Below, piece after piece: positions 33,560-45,269 of a stretch of DNA of 64,000 nt (its first letter is position 1; every line of letters begins with the position of its first letter). A model generated the notes under the pieces. The model did not search any database. It was not told the DNA's origin and saw only the letters and a program-made list of their open reading frames with translations. The translations under genes and the position numbers were made by a program. Source of the stretch: Agrostemma githago (Eukaryota; Streptophyta; Magnoliopsida; Caryophyllales; Caryophyllaceae); the NCBI GenBank assembly GCA_958450325.1, contig OY288243.1:50619878-50683877 (forward strand), written 5' to 3'.

Positions 33560-34130
33560 TTACCTAAACTCTTTTCCCCTTCGACTAGGTTTTTTTCCCA
33601 ATGGGTTTTTCCTAGCAAGGTTTTTAACGAGGTAGCGCTGCGCTATAGACGTGTTAATACGCTATAGTTATGATCATCATAATTTTGAGATGACGAAATA
33701 CATATTTGGTAATGCATTGAAGAGTAATGATTGACGATGTCCGAAGAAATGTGATTATCACGTATTCCTATTAATTGAAGATACCAAGTATGTTGGTTAC
33801 GACAAATTTATTTCAACGCCTTGCAGTTACATGAAGACGTGAAGTATTTCAAGAAATATCAAATTGTGTAATCATCAGGGGGAGTAAGCACGCGTTGTAC
33901 TCTTTTTCCTAAGCCATGGTTTTGTCCCATTGGGTTTTCCATGGAAATGTTTTTTAACGAGGCAGCCTGTTATGCGTGTTTGTCCCATTGGGTTTTCCAT
34001 GGAAAGATTTTTTAACGAGGCAGCCTGTTATGCGTGTTTGAAGATCTATGTACTCTTTTTCCTTTACTAGTTTTTTTTCTCACCGTGTTTTTTTAGTCAA
34101 AGTTTTAACGAGGCATGTTCTTCAGTGATG
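33560..34130 (+). repeat. repeated 3'-UTR motif of the copia element
   Basis: Four blocks (near 33,560, 33,895, 33,980 and 34,050) each contain ACTCTTTTTCC..., ...CCCATTGGGTTTTCC or variant, and TTTTTAACGAGGCA. This pattern is common just before the 3' LTR of plant copia elements. The second and third blocks are nearly identical (GGCAGCCTGTTATGCGTGTT), a recent local duplication. Confidence 0.7.
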
Positions 34131-34135
34131 TACAT

Positions 34136-34146
34136 CCAAGGGGGAG
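34136..34146 (+). other. copia polypurine tract
   Basis: CAAGGGGGAG abuts the TGTTATAG start of the 3' LTR. Confidence 0.8.
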
Positions 34147-34310
34147 TGTTATAGAATAATATGTGGATGTCCATCGGACCTTATAACCCATTACAATGTA
34201 ACCCTAGGATATAACATGTACTATATATATATACCCCTTGATGGGATGAATAAACCACCTCTCTGATTTCTCTCATCCTCTACTTTCTCTTCTTTCTTCC
34301 TTTCACAACA
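34147..34310 (+). repeat. copia 3' LTR (164 bp)
   Basis: TGTTATAGAATAATATGTGG...CACAACA. It is longer than the 5' copy by small TA, G and CCT insertions. Confidence 0.9.
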
Positions 34311-34315
34311 GCTGA

Positions 34316-34645
34316 GAATATATAACACGCTTCTGCATATATAACCTCTAATATACCGTTGTTTATTGGCATAGCCTTCCGCGGAGGTATCTACCGATCT
34401 AATGACATAGCCTTCAAAATGATGAACTTTCTCTATTTTGACAAATAATAGACCAAAATCTGACCTGTGTCACCAAATGTTGAAATTTCACGGCTTTCAT
34501 GATCTTGCTCATAGTTCTTGTACCTCCCCAAAAGAGAGAACAAACCCACAAAAAATTATAAGAACAAACCCATCAATTGATGGAGATAAAACTCCAAAAC
34601 GAAAAGGCAAGAGTTATTGTTAATCAAAATAAAAAAAATAAATAC
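34316..34645. other. unassigned host-like DNA
   Basis: Not repetitive at sight. The minus strand has a short direct repeat, GAAGGCTATG at both ends of a 39-bp stretch near 34,370-34,415. No gene recognised. Confidence 0.3.
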
Positions 34646-34647
34646 TA

Positions 34648-34904
34648 CTCCCTCTGTCCCAGTAAATTCTTTACGTTTGCTTTTTGGCACTATTCATGAG
34701 GTGGAATGATCTCGAATATAATTTCTAATATATCACGTAAAACATAGTCATGTGAGATCATTTTTGAATGGTCTTAATAAGTACATTAAAAATATCAAAT
34801 TTTTAGAATTTTTAATAACACGTAAATAAAGATATGAACGAAATGAAATGTACCTCGATAAGTGTGAAAAAGCAAAGGTGAAGAATTCATTGGGACGGAG
34901 GGAA
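34648..34904. mobile_element. Stowaway MITE (257 bp)
   Basis: TA/CTCCCTCTGTCCCAGTAAA at the left and CATTGGGACGGAGGGAA/TA at the right, with inverted similarity continuing through GAATTCTT...ACGTTTGC. Flanking TA duplications. Confidence 0.85.
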
Positions 34905-34999
34905 TAATAAACAATAAATTTGGGGCTTATTGCAGCAGGAGCAAGAGTAAGGGCCAATTTAGAAAAAGTAACAGTCCAAGAAACCGATGTATTTCAGCT

Positions 35000-35858
35000 T
35001 CACCAGCCCATTTGAAAGGGTCCTAGCCACTTCATCAGGTCAAATCAACAGCTACCACTTGGGTTAGCTGAAAGTGTGCAACCTTATCACTAATTAAGTC
35101 CAAAAGACATCAAGGGTTAGTTCTAAATAATTTAGCCATAAATAATTGAGCTCAAAGATTGTTGCAGGAAACAGAGTTCAAGAAAGTCCAATTTCTTCTT
35201 TTGGTGTAGACACATTGTGGAAGGCATAAAATACTTTTACCATGTTCCCTCCACTACCAGAACAAGGTGAAGATGAAGCCAAGAGGAGCAATTAATGCCT
35301 CAAGCCATTGGACCACCCAAGGCATGCTTCAATCACCCTTGACAAGCTGTCAAAGGTGGCTTGTTGGCTTGTCGCCTATCGTACTTTATTTCAGCTTTTA
35401 CTTAATGATTTTTGCATGACTGTTAATCTCTTTTCTCACCCTTTGGATGTGATAACTATAACGTTATTTCGGATTGTTTGAAGCCTATATAAGGACTCTC
35501 ATATGCATTGTATTACTCAAATTATGAATGAATGAAAAACTGAGTTTAACACATCAAACAAACCTTAATTAAACTTGTGCATTGCCATAGCTTATTAAGT
35601 CAGACATGTGCTTTGCTGTGGGTGTTTGAACAACAATCCGTTGCACAGTTTAGGCTAGTTTCTGTGCTTGGCTGTGAGGTTGGCTTAAGTTGTGTGTGCT
35701 TAGTGTCTTAACTCTGTGTTGAGCTGCGAGTTAAGGTCCCGAACAACCCCAATTAGGTGACTAATTCCTTGTGCTTGACTGTGGGATTTTATTTCACCTT
35801 TTATATCCTTCCTTCTTGTCAATCTCTTGCCAATCTTGTGTGAACCCCTTAGTTTACA
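35000..35858 (+). repeat. LTR fragment of an unclassified retrotransposon
   Basis: A TATA box (GCCTATATAAGG near 35,485) is followed by leader-like DNA ending TTTACA at 35,858. Eight bases later comes TATCAGAGC (35,866-35,874), the core of the initiator tRNA-Met primer site. The left end could not be fixed and is approximate. Internal sequence breaks off by about 35,960, so only an LTR-plus-primer stump remains. The region 34,905-35,000 shows nothing else. Confidence 0.55.
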
Positions 35859-35959
35859 CTGTAAGTATCAGAGCTTTGGTTGTGAGTTCACAAAAACTTA
35901 ACTACATCAAAAATATAAAAACATCCCAATGATGAAGAGAGAATAACCATCATAGAGAC

Positions 35960-36480
35960 TAAGGTTGATGGTATTACAAAATCACCTTTTTGCGGCGATT
36001 ATTCTGATATTTCGTGGCGATTCTATTCGAAGCGAAAGGTTTTCCCATCGATTGTGTATTCGTTGAGATATGCGGCGTTGCCGTAACCTTTTATGGCGAA
36101 TGATCTATATGCTGGGTTAGCTTCTTTAAATCGATGCGAAAGAATAGGAGGTTTAGTGAGTGACGATTTTAGTATCGATTATTATTGATGCGGTAAATAA
36201 TTTGATTTTTCCACTAATAAAAATTGCAATGATTGTATTCGACACGAAAAGTGACGATTGTTATAATTGTATTAAACACGATATATATGCACTATTAAAT
36301 ATCACTTATCTACGGTTGTATCAATGTATTCGACACGATAAGCAATAAAAAATGTCGATAGTTGTAACAATTACATTCGATACAATATTTATTACCAATT
36401 GCAACTATAAATTTAATTTGGTATCGATTTCACTCAATACAAAATAACATCTCCATCTCTCAAATGCGGCGCGAAAATAA
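35960..36480. repeat. unclassified repeat with TGTATTCGACACGA-type motifs
   Basis: Motifs such as GTATTCGACACGA, GTGACGATT and GTCGATAGTTG recur at short intervals, and GCGGCGA-type words occur near both ends. It resembles the subterminal part of a non-autonomous DNA transposon, but no clear terminal repeats are seen. Confidence 0.3.
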
Positions 36481-37594
36481 AAATAAAAGACTAGTAAAAA
36501 AACATGTAACTATTAGTATTTTATATTACTCATAAAATCCAAAAATATGTATCCAACATCGACTAAATTAAATTGATAAAAATAAAACAAAATAAGTGCA
36601 AACGATCTTTCGACAACCTAAAAAAATTACTACGGCTTCGGTCACCAAAGCAAAGCTTCAACCCATGTATTCTGTATTAAGTAAAGTAGTCGCGCCTCAA
36701 AAAAGGGCAATAATCAAAGCTGAACTTCTGTTAATAAATTTGAAGTTGAATATCTACATCTAATTAGCACATCATAAAACATGATTATCAAAAGGATCAC
36801 GTTTTAGTAAATCCATGAAAGATAGAATAAATGAGACTATTTTTTTTGGTTCAACGAAGAGCGCACTTAGGTGAGACTATGAAAGTAGAACAAACCTCCA
36901 AGTGATCAATTGACATGGCCAGTTCCTGATCCATCCATTTACCACTGACTGTCTGTTGATAGACTTTTACCGGTTGCGGGAATCATACAAACGATTATCT
37001 CACTAAATCTGTAAACAAACCTTAAATAAACCGCAACATATATATACAAAAAAATAATCAAATTCTCTAAAAACTTTATTTACTGCAAATGTTGCCTCTT
37101 CAAAAGTGAATAAAGCATCAATGAAAAAGATATCGTAAGACAAATTAAGTGTAGTAAACTTTTAGGGGTGTGACAGTAAGAGTCTCACAACAACTATCAA
37201 ATTTGATATCTTTGTCATTGATCATAAAGAAGAAAGCAATTATGAGGTTCATTTATTAATGTACCCATTTTTAAATTTTGAGTGTGCAAAAAGTCAAAGA
37301 GAATCATTGTAGGTATATAGAAGTAGTATGGAGGATAAATTTGATTTCTATATTTCACGTTATAGACAAACATGACACATGCGGAGTATACCAGCATAAA
37401 GGAAGCATATCTCTATTCTCAAGTTTTCTATTTTTTCTACTACTACATGCAGTATATAATTTACTGATATGCTTGCTTACCAACATAGAACAGTGCAAGT
37501 CAAGTCTTCAATTTAATCTTTTGAAGATCTCACCATTTAAGTCAAGGGTTGTATGACCAGAAATAACACTACAATAACATGTAAGTTGTAACTA
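36481..37594. other. AT-rich DNA without recognised features
   Basis: Only short ORFs. The minus strand at 36,895-36,965 reads like a small exon (MDQELAMSIDHLE before a GTTTGT donor), but no partner exons or family could be found. Confidence 0.3.
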
Positions 37595-38370
37595 TACTAG
37601 TATAGACCTCGTACAATGCATGATATTTATAATATATTTATCTTATAGAATATTTCATTTAAGATTTAAAATAAAAAAAATCATTATTTTATTTTTACTC
37701 CGTACTATTTATCGACTGTGTACTTTAGATATAAGAAAATATTTTTTAAATCGCAAAACTAATCAAAATACTTGAGTAATGTCTTGAAATATATTAAATA
37801 ATGTGTAATTAATGAAAATATTGTTTATATTTTTTTATATACTTTGTTTATGTTATCTCACATTTCGAGATACTCACTTCTCTCTTTAACATATAGTAAA
37901 ACACATAAGTATTTATCAAAAATTGTATAGTAATGAACTTTTTTTAATGGTTAGCACGCCGTGATACGTTCTCTTCGTGTAAAAAAAAATATTCAATTTT
38001 TCATTAGCAAATTTTAATTTTTTTTTAAATGGACTGTCTCAGGTGTAAGACTTATATTATGTAATTTGTGGAACTTTTTTTATATGAATTTTAATACTAT
38101 ATTCCATATTTTGTACTCCCCCGTACCAAACTGATCTTAGTGGTATCGAGTGAGTATATATATATATATTTTTGTAAAAGTTAAAGTAAATAGCTCATTT
38201 CAAAAATAAAATTTTCAGATAATTGTTTTTTTTCTCAATGTTAATGACATCATATCTTAAAATTTCTCTAATTATTTTCATAAAAAAGGTTTTTTGTCAA
38301 TATCTTTAACATTAATGAAAATGAATAGTCTGTAAATTTATTAGTGAAATGTTCTTTTACTTCCCGATTT
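37595..38370. repeat. diverged repeat pair, copy a
   Basis: Starts AGTATAGACCTCGTACAATG and aligns through most of its length with copy b at 38,377-39,660 (shared words include TATTTCATTT, GCAAAAC, ATCAA, TTGAAAT, TTAATGACAT). The class of repeat is unknown. The opening CCCGTGCAATG motif is common at the edges of plant repeats. Confidence 0.6.
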
Positions 38371-38376
38371 AAATTA

Positions 38377-39660
38377 GTATAGACCCCGTGCAATGATGCA
38401 CGGTATTTTTAATAAATTTATTTTATAGCATATTTCATTTTAGATTTTCAATTCTTTTATTTTTATTAATCTAACAATGGTACGTGTAGGTATATATGAA
38501 AATATTTTTGACATAGCTGTTAGCATATTATTAACATGACATAAATAAAACATAATTCTCATAAATCTTTGAACAATATGAAGGTCACAAAAGATTAATT
38601 AAGACGATATTAAAACATACCTCATTACGGAATAAGTCAAAATCTAATACGAACGATATTAGATCTCTATTAGACGACTTCATAAATAACAAGATAATAA
38701 TACGTTTTCATATGATCTTCAAATAATAATACTCCGTAATAGATACAGTTTCATAATTAATAGGTATGATTTCTTTCTCTTGTCCCATAGCGTAATAAGT
38801 GTTGTTATCGTTATTCATGCATTACGTTTTCATTCATCATGGAGTTTCTGATTGGGAAGACTCCATTATATAGGCAAAGAGAGGACCAGATCCTATTAGG
38901 GTTTTAAATTACGGTAATCTCGACCTTCCATCAAGGTTGAGTAAATATGGAAAGACTCCTTATTTAGTCCGATATTATTGTGATAACCTATCTCTATAAG
39001 ATCCTGAATTCCAATAAGACCATAATTATGAGGAAGAAATATTAGCATAATAGAGAAGATATATTACATATCCCGTAATATTATTATATCATAAAATATT
39101 CTTACAATTGCAAAACAAATCAAGATAATTGGATAATGTTTTGAAATGTCATTAAATGTGTGTTTTAATGAAAATATTACGTATATTTTTTATGTTCCGT
39201 ATATGCCATATTGAATATAAAGATACATACTCATTTCTCTTTTCAATTACGGAGTACTATTTTGTAAAAATTGTGTATTGATGATTTTTTTAGTTGTTAA
39301 AGCAAAACAATTATTTTGTAGTAAAAAAAGTCTTAATTTTTCAATACTAAATGAAGGATATTTTTTTTAATTTTTTTTGTAAAATGAGTCATCCCACGTG
39401 TCATATTAACTCACTCTATGATTTAATTTGTGAAAAAAAATCACGGAGAGTTTATTGGTATACTCCGTATTTTGTATATTATTATAGAAATTAAAGTAAA
39501 AAACTTCATCTCGAAAATATTTACATTTCGGAGAAATACATTTTCTTGCCACAAAGTTAATGACATTATAGTAAATTTCCAAATTGATTTCATAAAAACG
39601 ATGTCATTTTTTGTATTAATGACAATTAATAGATTGAAATTTATTTAATATTTAATTTAT
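38377..39660. repeat. diverged repeat pair, copy b, with an internal insertion
   Basis: Starts AGTATAGACCCCGTGCAATG. It is collinear with copy a but split by a 583-bp insertion at 38,509-39,091. Confidence 0.6.
38509..39091 (-). mobile_element. 583-bp insertion, LTR-like
   Basis: Absent from copy a. Ends TGACATAG... and ...ATATCA, and the flanking AAAATATTTTT and AAAATATTCTT form a duplication of about 10 bp. The minus strand has a TATATAATGG box (38,862-38,871). It could be a solo LTR with TG...CA ends, but a 10-bp duplication fits a Mutator-like element better. Unresolved. Confidence 0.45.
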
Positions 39661-40021
39661 GTAATGATTTTTTTCATTCCTTATCTAGAGTAGAATAGTT
39701 CGGAGAAAAAACTTTAGAGAGAGTTATTCTCTTATTGTGATAAATCAAATTCAAATTGGATTATATATGGATTATAATATGTAATATGTGATAATATATG
39801 GGTTATAATGTAGATATAGAATTTATGCATTATATATAGAATTTATGGCATAATAATTATTATATCAGGTAATCATACTATATTATATCACCTCATATCA
39901 TGTTAAATGCATATATGTATAATTAAGTCAAACAGTCAAACGCATATATGGAAATTCTAAAATGTATATTGATATATTGATATATGGATTAGCCTAATCG
40001 CCTTAATAATTAAATGACTCA
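39661..40021. other. AT-rich spacer
   Basis: Runs of TATATGGATTATAATATG-like sequence. No gene or clear repeat unit. Confidence 0.4.
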
Positions 40022-40181
40022 ATGAAAATAAGCCCAATAAGTAACCCAACAAAGTAGGCGGAAAAACACATGAGTAGGGTTATTTGGTTAGTGGTAAGGG
40101 GATGAAAATAAGCCCAATAAGTAGCCCAACAAAGTAGGCGGGAAAACACATGAGTATGGTTATTTGGTTAGTGGAAAGGGG
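40022..40181. repeat. tandem duplication, 80 bp x 2
   Basis: ATGAAAATAAGCCCAATAAG begins at both 40,022 and 40,102, and the two units differ at only a few positions. Recent slippage or unequal exchange. Confidence 0.9.
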
Positions 40182-40969
40182 ATGATATCATTGTATACAT
40201 TAGCAAATAAAAGGCAAGTTCCGTAATCAATATCAAGAGAATTGAGAAGAATTGACATAATTGTTTGTGTGGTATGTGCATTGTCAATAACGTGTGCAAT
40301 ATAATTGTTTTATTACACATATTTTTTTGGAAATGTGCATTAGTTTACTTAGTTTATTTGAAGCGAACTAGCTTTACCCGACTAGCAAAAAAACAGGTTG
40401 GGATTGGGTTCCTTGATGACATGACCATCAACCTTTTCCACAAGACGCCATTTAAACATGAGAATCAACCCATATACGAGACAATAATTGAAAAAACAAC
40501 CCGTCTCTTATTAGTGTATTTAATACCTGAAAATAGGCAGGATTTTAAGAAAATAATCTAAAATAACATAAGGTAGAAACTACCAACATTCGAAACTGAA
40601 TGCTCGATCACCAATTGGCATCCTATCCCATTATTCCTAGACACAAAGTCACGAAACTAATACCTCAAGTTGGCGAGATTTAATAAGGAAGCCTAAATAA
40701 AAGAGACGTCGAAGTAACCAGCTTTCGAAAACATAATATTACTTTGCACCTCTAAACACAAAAACTGAACATAAACATACACAAAGAAAAGATCAAAAGG
40801 GTTGCCTTTTAGTCTTTACCTTTATTATTTCCACAAGCTGATCAACTCACTTTCACAAGAAAACAGAGGTTGTAAGAACCAACAGGACATTAATATACAG
40901 CTACAAATAAAGAAGAATCGCTTAGATTCTTAGAATCAAGCCATTTATATTTGTTCAGAAAATATAAAG
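40182..40969. other. unassigned DNA
   Basis: One 98-codon ORF (40,265-40,561, plus strand) has no recognisable motif and AT-rich codons. Probably noncoding. Confidence 0.3.
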
Positions 40970-41075
40970 ATTCTTAGAAGTAGTTCTTCGAGAACACAAC
41001 CAGTAGACCAAATGTCGAGAGTCTGGTGTACTTAGTCATTACCGGCCTCTCTACTTCTCAATACTCGGGCATCCC
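40970..41075 (-). pseudogene. protein kinase exon remnant (subdomains VIII-IX)
   Basis: The minus strand encodes DIWSTGCVLEELL, the subdomain IX signature of Ser/Thr kinases, preceded in the same frame by VLRSREAGND and then an in-frame TAA (41,032-41,034). MEKK/Raf-like and GSK3-like kinases have similar sequences, but the fragment is too short to decide. No further kinase domains are seen nearby, so this is a relic or captured gene fragment. Confidence 0.4.
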
Positions 41076-42520
41076 TTGGATAAAATATCCTTGTCTACTT
41101 GATCGACTACACGATGTATATCGATTAACAACTGATATAATTGAAGAGTATGGGAAGTACAGAACAAACTCCGTATGTACTACTTACAAAAGTTTGATTT
41201 GGAAGGTGTTATCCACCAAATGTGGGTGTTAAAGATAAAATACAACATCCTTCCGGTTGACAAAATCCTTCGAATAAAGGACAAACTCACCAAAATCCCA
41301 ATTTCCCCAATTTTTACAAACTCTAACCTTATAATCTACACTACACTACAGGAGCAATAACAATACTAATCAGTTATCATTAGCAATTGTAAAACTAGTC
41401 TAGCCATCTTAAACATAATAGCTAAAATTTAAGGAATACCGTGTGTGCTAATGTGTTACCGTGTTCCTTCTGCAATGACATCAACAACGAGGAGAGGACG
41501 AGGTAACGACAAAAACACCAACGAGAGGCAGCGTGAGGTTGAATAAAAACAACCTTCTTATCGACCATAGTGAAACGTGATGTACTACAACCCTTTTGGA
41601 TGTTATAAGCCTGCATTATACTCACATCAATCCATCAATACAATTTTTTTTCTCTATAAATAAATTGCTAAGTAATGCTATAATCAAGAGAATAAGACCC
41701 TGTTGTACACAACTACATTCGTTACTTTTTTTCTCTTGTAAGTCTGATATATATAATCAAGGGAATTAATAGGCCTTGACATATCTTGAAACTGCAGCTT
41801 GCTCTTCATCTAAACTTTGCCTCAAACAACACCGACTATACACACAACTTGCATCGACAAACACTAGCAGATTCATTTAGGATTTTAGGTAATAGGGAGT
41901 ATAAAAAATGAAAGGATAGAATTGGTAAAAAAAGGAAGAGCAACATATTATAAAGTTCATCATCAAACACACTCCAATTAAATTACAAACTCCATACATT
42001 AACCTAAATTAAATTCTAACTAGAATTCCAAGATCGATATAAACCCTAACAACAAAACAGACATATTCTCAATTCATGAATTCCATTCCTAATTAATTTT
42101 AAAATAAATGAAGAAATAATGAGAAAATGAGAAGAGAGAGTCATAATAGACAACAAGTGACGACAGAGGTTGGAAACTCTCGGTGGCGGCGGAGATGCGA
42201 GTGATTGATTGTCGTTGCGGATAAAGTTTAATCAGAAAGGAGATGTTTTTTTGGTGCTAAGTCACGAAGGAGATGTTCTGACTCCTTAGTGAACGTAATT
42301 AGGTTAATATGAAGTAAAACATAATGGACGCCAAGTTTCTAGTGAATTTAATAGGGTTATTGTATTTGTGAGGAGCTAACCCATCGTTTACACACGTTTA
42401 TTAGTGTCGATTACTATTTGTTATAATAAGTGGTCATATATGTTCGGGATAAAATCCACATTCTCGGAATTATGACGTGGCATACTATAATTGGACAGTC
42501 AAAGGTCAAAAGTTAACACC
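41076..42520. other. unassigned DNA left of element C
   Basis: No coding gene or repeat recognised. A short GA/GC-richer stretch near 42,150-42,225 (GGCGGCGGAGATGCG) looks like UTR or exon sequence but has no readable frame. Confidence 0.3.
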
Positions 42521-43020
42521 TGTAAAATTCATTGGGCCGATCACGATCCAAAAGTATGGGCCAGCCCGTTGAGAAACTCAACCCATACACAAGAAGAAGA
42601 AGTCAAGAACTACTCCCTAAGTTTTAGGGACTCCCCCCAAAGAAGGAGGAGGTTGGCCAGAAAAACTCTAGGAAAAGGCGACATTATAAACGGGAAAGAC
42701 AAGGAAAAAATTTATTCAGCATACCAACTCTGAGCAGAACCACATCATAATACTCTCTAGTTAATCATTGTTAAGTGTCAATACTTTTATTTTGATACCT
42801 TCTTCGTTCTTTTGGTCATACTGGAATATTGGCGGGATTCTGACTCCCCCCGCGGTTGTTCCCACATCGGGTTTCCGCGTCACCAAAACTTCTTCTGTCA
42901 TTTTGTTTTCATTTTCATCGTTCTTCATTATATAATATCGTCGCAATATCATCAATTCATAGTTATAGGACGATCGCTTTAACTCGCTACCAAAAATTAT
43001 AACCCGGTAAATTTTTACCA
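42521..43020 (+). repeat. 5' LTR of element C (about 500 bp)
   Basis: TGTAAAATTC...TTTTTACCA, with a TATA box in GACATTATAAACGGG (near 42,683) and the PBS 8 bp downstream. Boundaries are inferred from the TG...CA ends because the partner LTR is missing. Confidence 0.65.
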
Positions 43021-43028
43021 AAATAAAT

Positions 43029-43046
43029 TGGCGCCCACCGTGGGGC
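43029..43046 (+). other. primer binding site, tRNA-Lys type
   Basis: TGGCGCCCACCGTGGGGC, complementary to the 3' end of plant tRNA-Lys(CTT) including CCA, as recalled. Confidence 0.85.
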
Positions 43047-43099
43047 AAAGTGATCATTTCCTATAGCCAAATCTCACAATAAACGACCTGCATATCGTC

Positions 43100-45190
43100 A
43101 TGTTCGGATCCAGCCAGAATCCCTACAGCAGCCAGGAAGTGTCAACTTAGCCTTCTGGAGGAGGACCTCTCCCAGGACTAACAGGGCCAATCCTCACACC
43201 CCTAGTCCAGGCGATTCCTACCAGTCAGACACCAAGTTCTGTACCATTGTCGTCCAAGCCCCCGCAGGTGCCTAAGACATCAGGAACAACCATCTCCTCT
43301 AGATCCAGCAAGGAGAGTGTTCTAGCCAGAGCTCCAATTCAGAAAGGACCACCTGGAGATACTTCCAGGGGCACGACATCGCCAGATCCGATGCAGAGCA
43401 TGATCTAGGGAATCAATGCCCTGCGCTAGGCGGTGGAGACCCTGCCGAAGGACAACTAGGATCTCAGGGCCCAGATCTTAACCGGTGATCAAACCCCCAG
43501 CCGCACCAGCTCAACCATCATTGGGAATGCTGCCGTTAGTACCTGAAGGAGAAGCAAGCGTCCTCGGAGAACTAGATATCAACAGGAGATCCATCAGGGC
43601 AATCCCCTCAGAACTGGTCACCAGGCTGGAACTCGGATTGGCACCACCCAGCGGAATCATTGAGCCTCAAGGACTAGGCTGTCTGTCCTACGATCGCACA
43701 CCAGTAGACAACAAACTACAGGTAATACTCTCTCTAATATCGAAAGTTGGGAAACTAACTTACTGTCTCTCGCAGGTACCCCTGTCCACCATACACCAGG
43801 ATGACAATCCGCAACTCCACCAAGAGTTGTTGCCTTATCCAGCAATCAGTCCTCTAGAGGAGCGTGGTCAGTAGCCACCCCCATCCAGCGGATGTCAGGA
43901 TGGCAGCCAGGAGTTCCAGCCAGCATGGCGACCCAAGTCAGCAATCCTTATCCTGGAGGAGTCTGGCCAGAAGGAGTCCCGTTTCAACATGCAACAAGAT
44001 GGCAATCCGGGTCCATAATCAACGCCACGCCACTGCCTTAACCCACCTAACAATCAGTATCCTGGGGAATCATGGTCAGGAAGTACACCTTTCAGCTTTT
44101 TTCCGCCTGTCTCTAACCCTCTTGCAGGAACAGGTAACACGATGGACCAGAAGTACCAGAAACTAAGGGACCTGATCAACAAGATTCCGGGAATGCCCCG
44201 TCCCTTAGAAAGAGCAACAAGAGATGTTATGCAGATTCGCCTTTCACCGACGACCTAGCCTGCGTCGCCGTGCCCAAAGGATTCGTGCCGCCAGCCATGA
44301 CGCTCTATGACGGTACCGCAGACCCGCTGGATCACATCAACCAATACAAGCAGAAGATGATGGTAGTAACCGCCACAGGACCCTTGAAGGAGGCTTGCAT
44401 GTACAAGGGATTCGGCTCCACTCTGTCAGAAGCAGCCTTGTAGTGGTTCGTTAGTCTGCCCAATCGAAGCATAACTTCCTTTGCAGACCTGGTTAACGCC
44501 TTCAACCAGCAGTTTGCCAGCAGCAGAAAACCAGAGAAGCAGACCAGCGATCTATACCGAGTGGTGCAGAAGTTTGAGGAATCCACACATGATTTCCTCA
44601 ATAGATTCAACAAGGAGAAGGTGACCATTCCCAGATGTGACATAGCAACCGCTATGGAGGCCTTTCGCCAAGGAATCCACCAGGATTCAGACCTTTACAA
44701 ACACCTCACCAAGTATCCATGCACCACATTTGAGGACGTGCAAACAAAAGCATTGGCGGCCATTAGGCTAGAGGAGGATTCAGGCCCCAGAAGAGCTGCT
44801 TACGATTCAAATCATACCTCCATAAAGGCGCCAGTAGAAAAGAAGGGCGAGAGATCGAAACCCTACAGCAGAAACGTGAACAAGGTCTCTGGGGGCAGGG
44901 ACTGGAAGGATAACTCGGAGTTACCGCCTAAAGTTAGTGAGTATGGGTTCTCCACCAGCCTTGCAGGTGTGCTTAGAGCCTTGAAATAATTGGGACACGA
45001 AGTCAGGTGGCCCAAAAACAGGAGTACACCAATGATCGAAGAGATGCGAGAAAGAAATGCGAGTTCCATGACGACATCGGGCACAACACAAATGAATGCG
45101 TCCTGCGTAGGTAGGAGATTAAGTTTCACTACGACCAAGGGAACCTGGATCACCTCATGCCCAAGAGCTCCACCAGGATAAATTCAGCAG
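43100..45190 (+). pseudogene. gag of element C, broken
   Basis: It starts at ATG 43,100 and has in-frame stops at 43,148, 43,406, 43,427, 43,457, 44,441 (SEAAL*WF, normally ALQWF) and 44,987 (ALK*LGHEV), plus a frameshift near 43,480. The Gag core is clear: YDGTADPLDHINQYKQKM, SFADLVNAFNQQFASSRK, FEESTHDFLNRFNKEK. A CCHC-like knuckle, CEFHDDIGHNTNEC, lies near 45,058-45,100, after a further frameshift. Confidence 0.85.
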
Positions 45191-45269
45191 ACCAAGTGTA
45201 CCCTACCCTCCACCAGTATGCACAAGGGTCATTAATGTTATCACAGGGGGTTCGGAGTTACGTGGGCTA

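Larger units (their letters stand above)
28445..34310 (+). mobile_element. degenerate Ty1/copia retrotransposon with short LTRs
   Basis: 5,866 bp flanked by the perfect 5-bp duplication GCTGA (28,440-28,444 and 34,311-34,315). LTRs at 28,445-28,597 and 34,147-34,310 share about 95% of bases plus small indels. The internal part is AT-rich, full of stops, and has no readable gag or pol, so this is an old copy. It contains a hAT-like element at 31,795-32,502. It inserted about 620 bp upstream of the CURT1B-like start codon. Confidence 0.9.

Noticed and set aside
42491..43057. Short ORFs at the left of element C
   Set aside because: They fall in the LTR and primer site of element C, which explain the sequence fully.
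43485..44166. Two plus-strand ORFs of 129 and 100 codons as separate genes
   Set aside because: They are frame-shifted pieces of the decayed gag of element C, between other gag pieces on the same strand.
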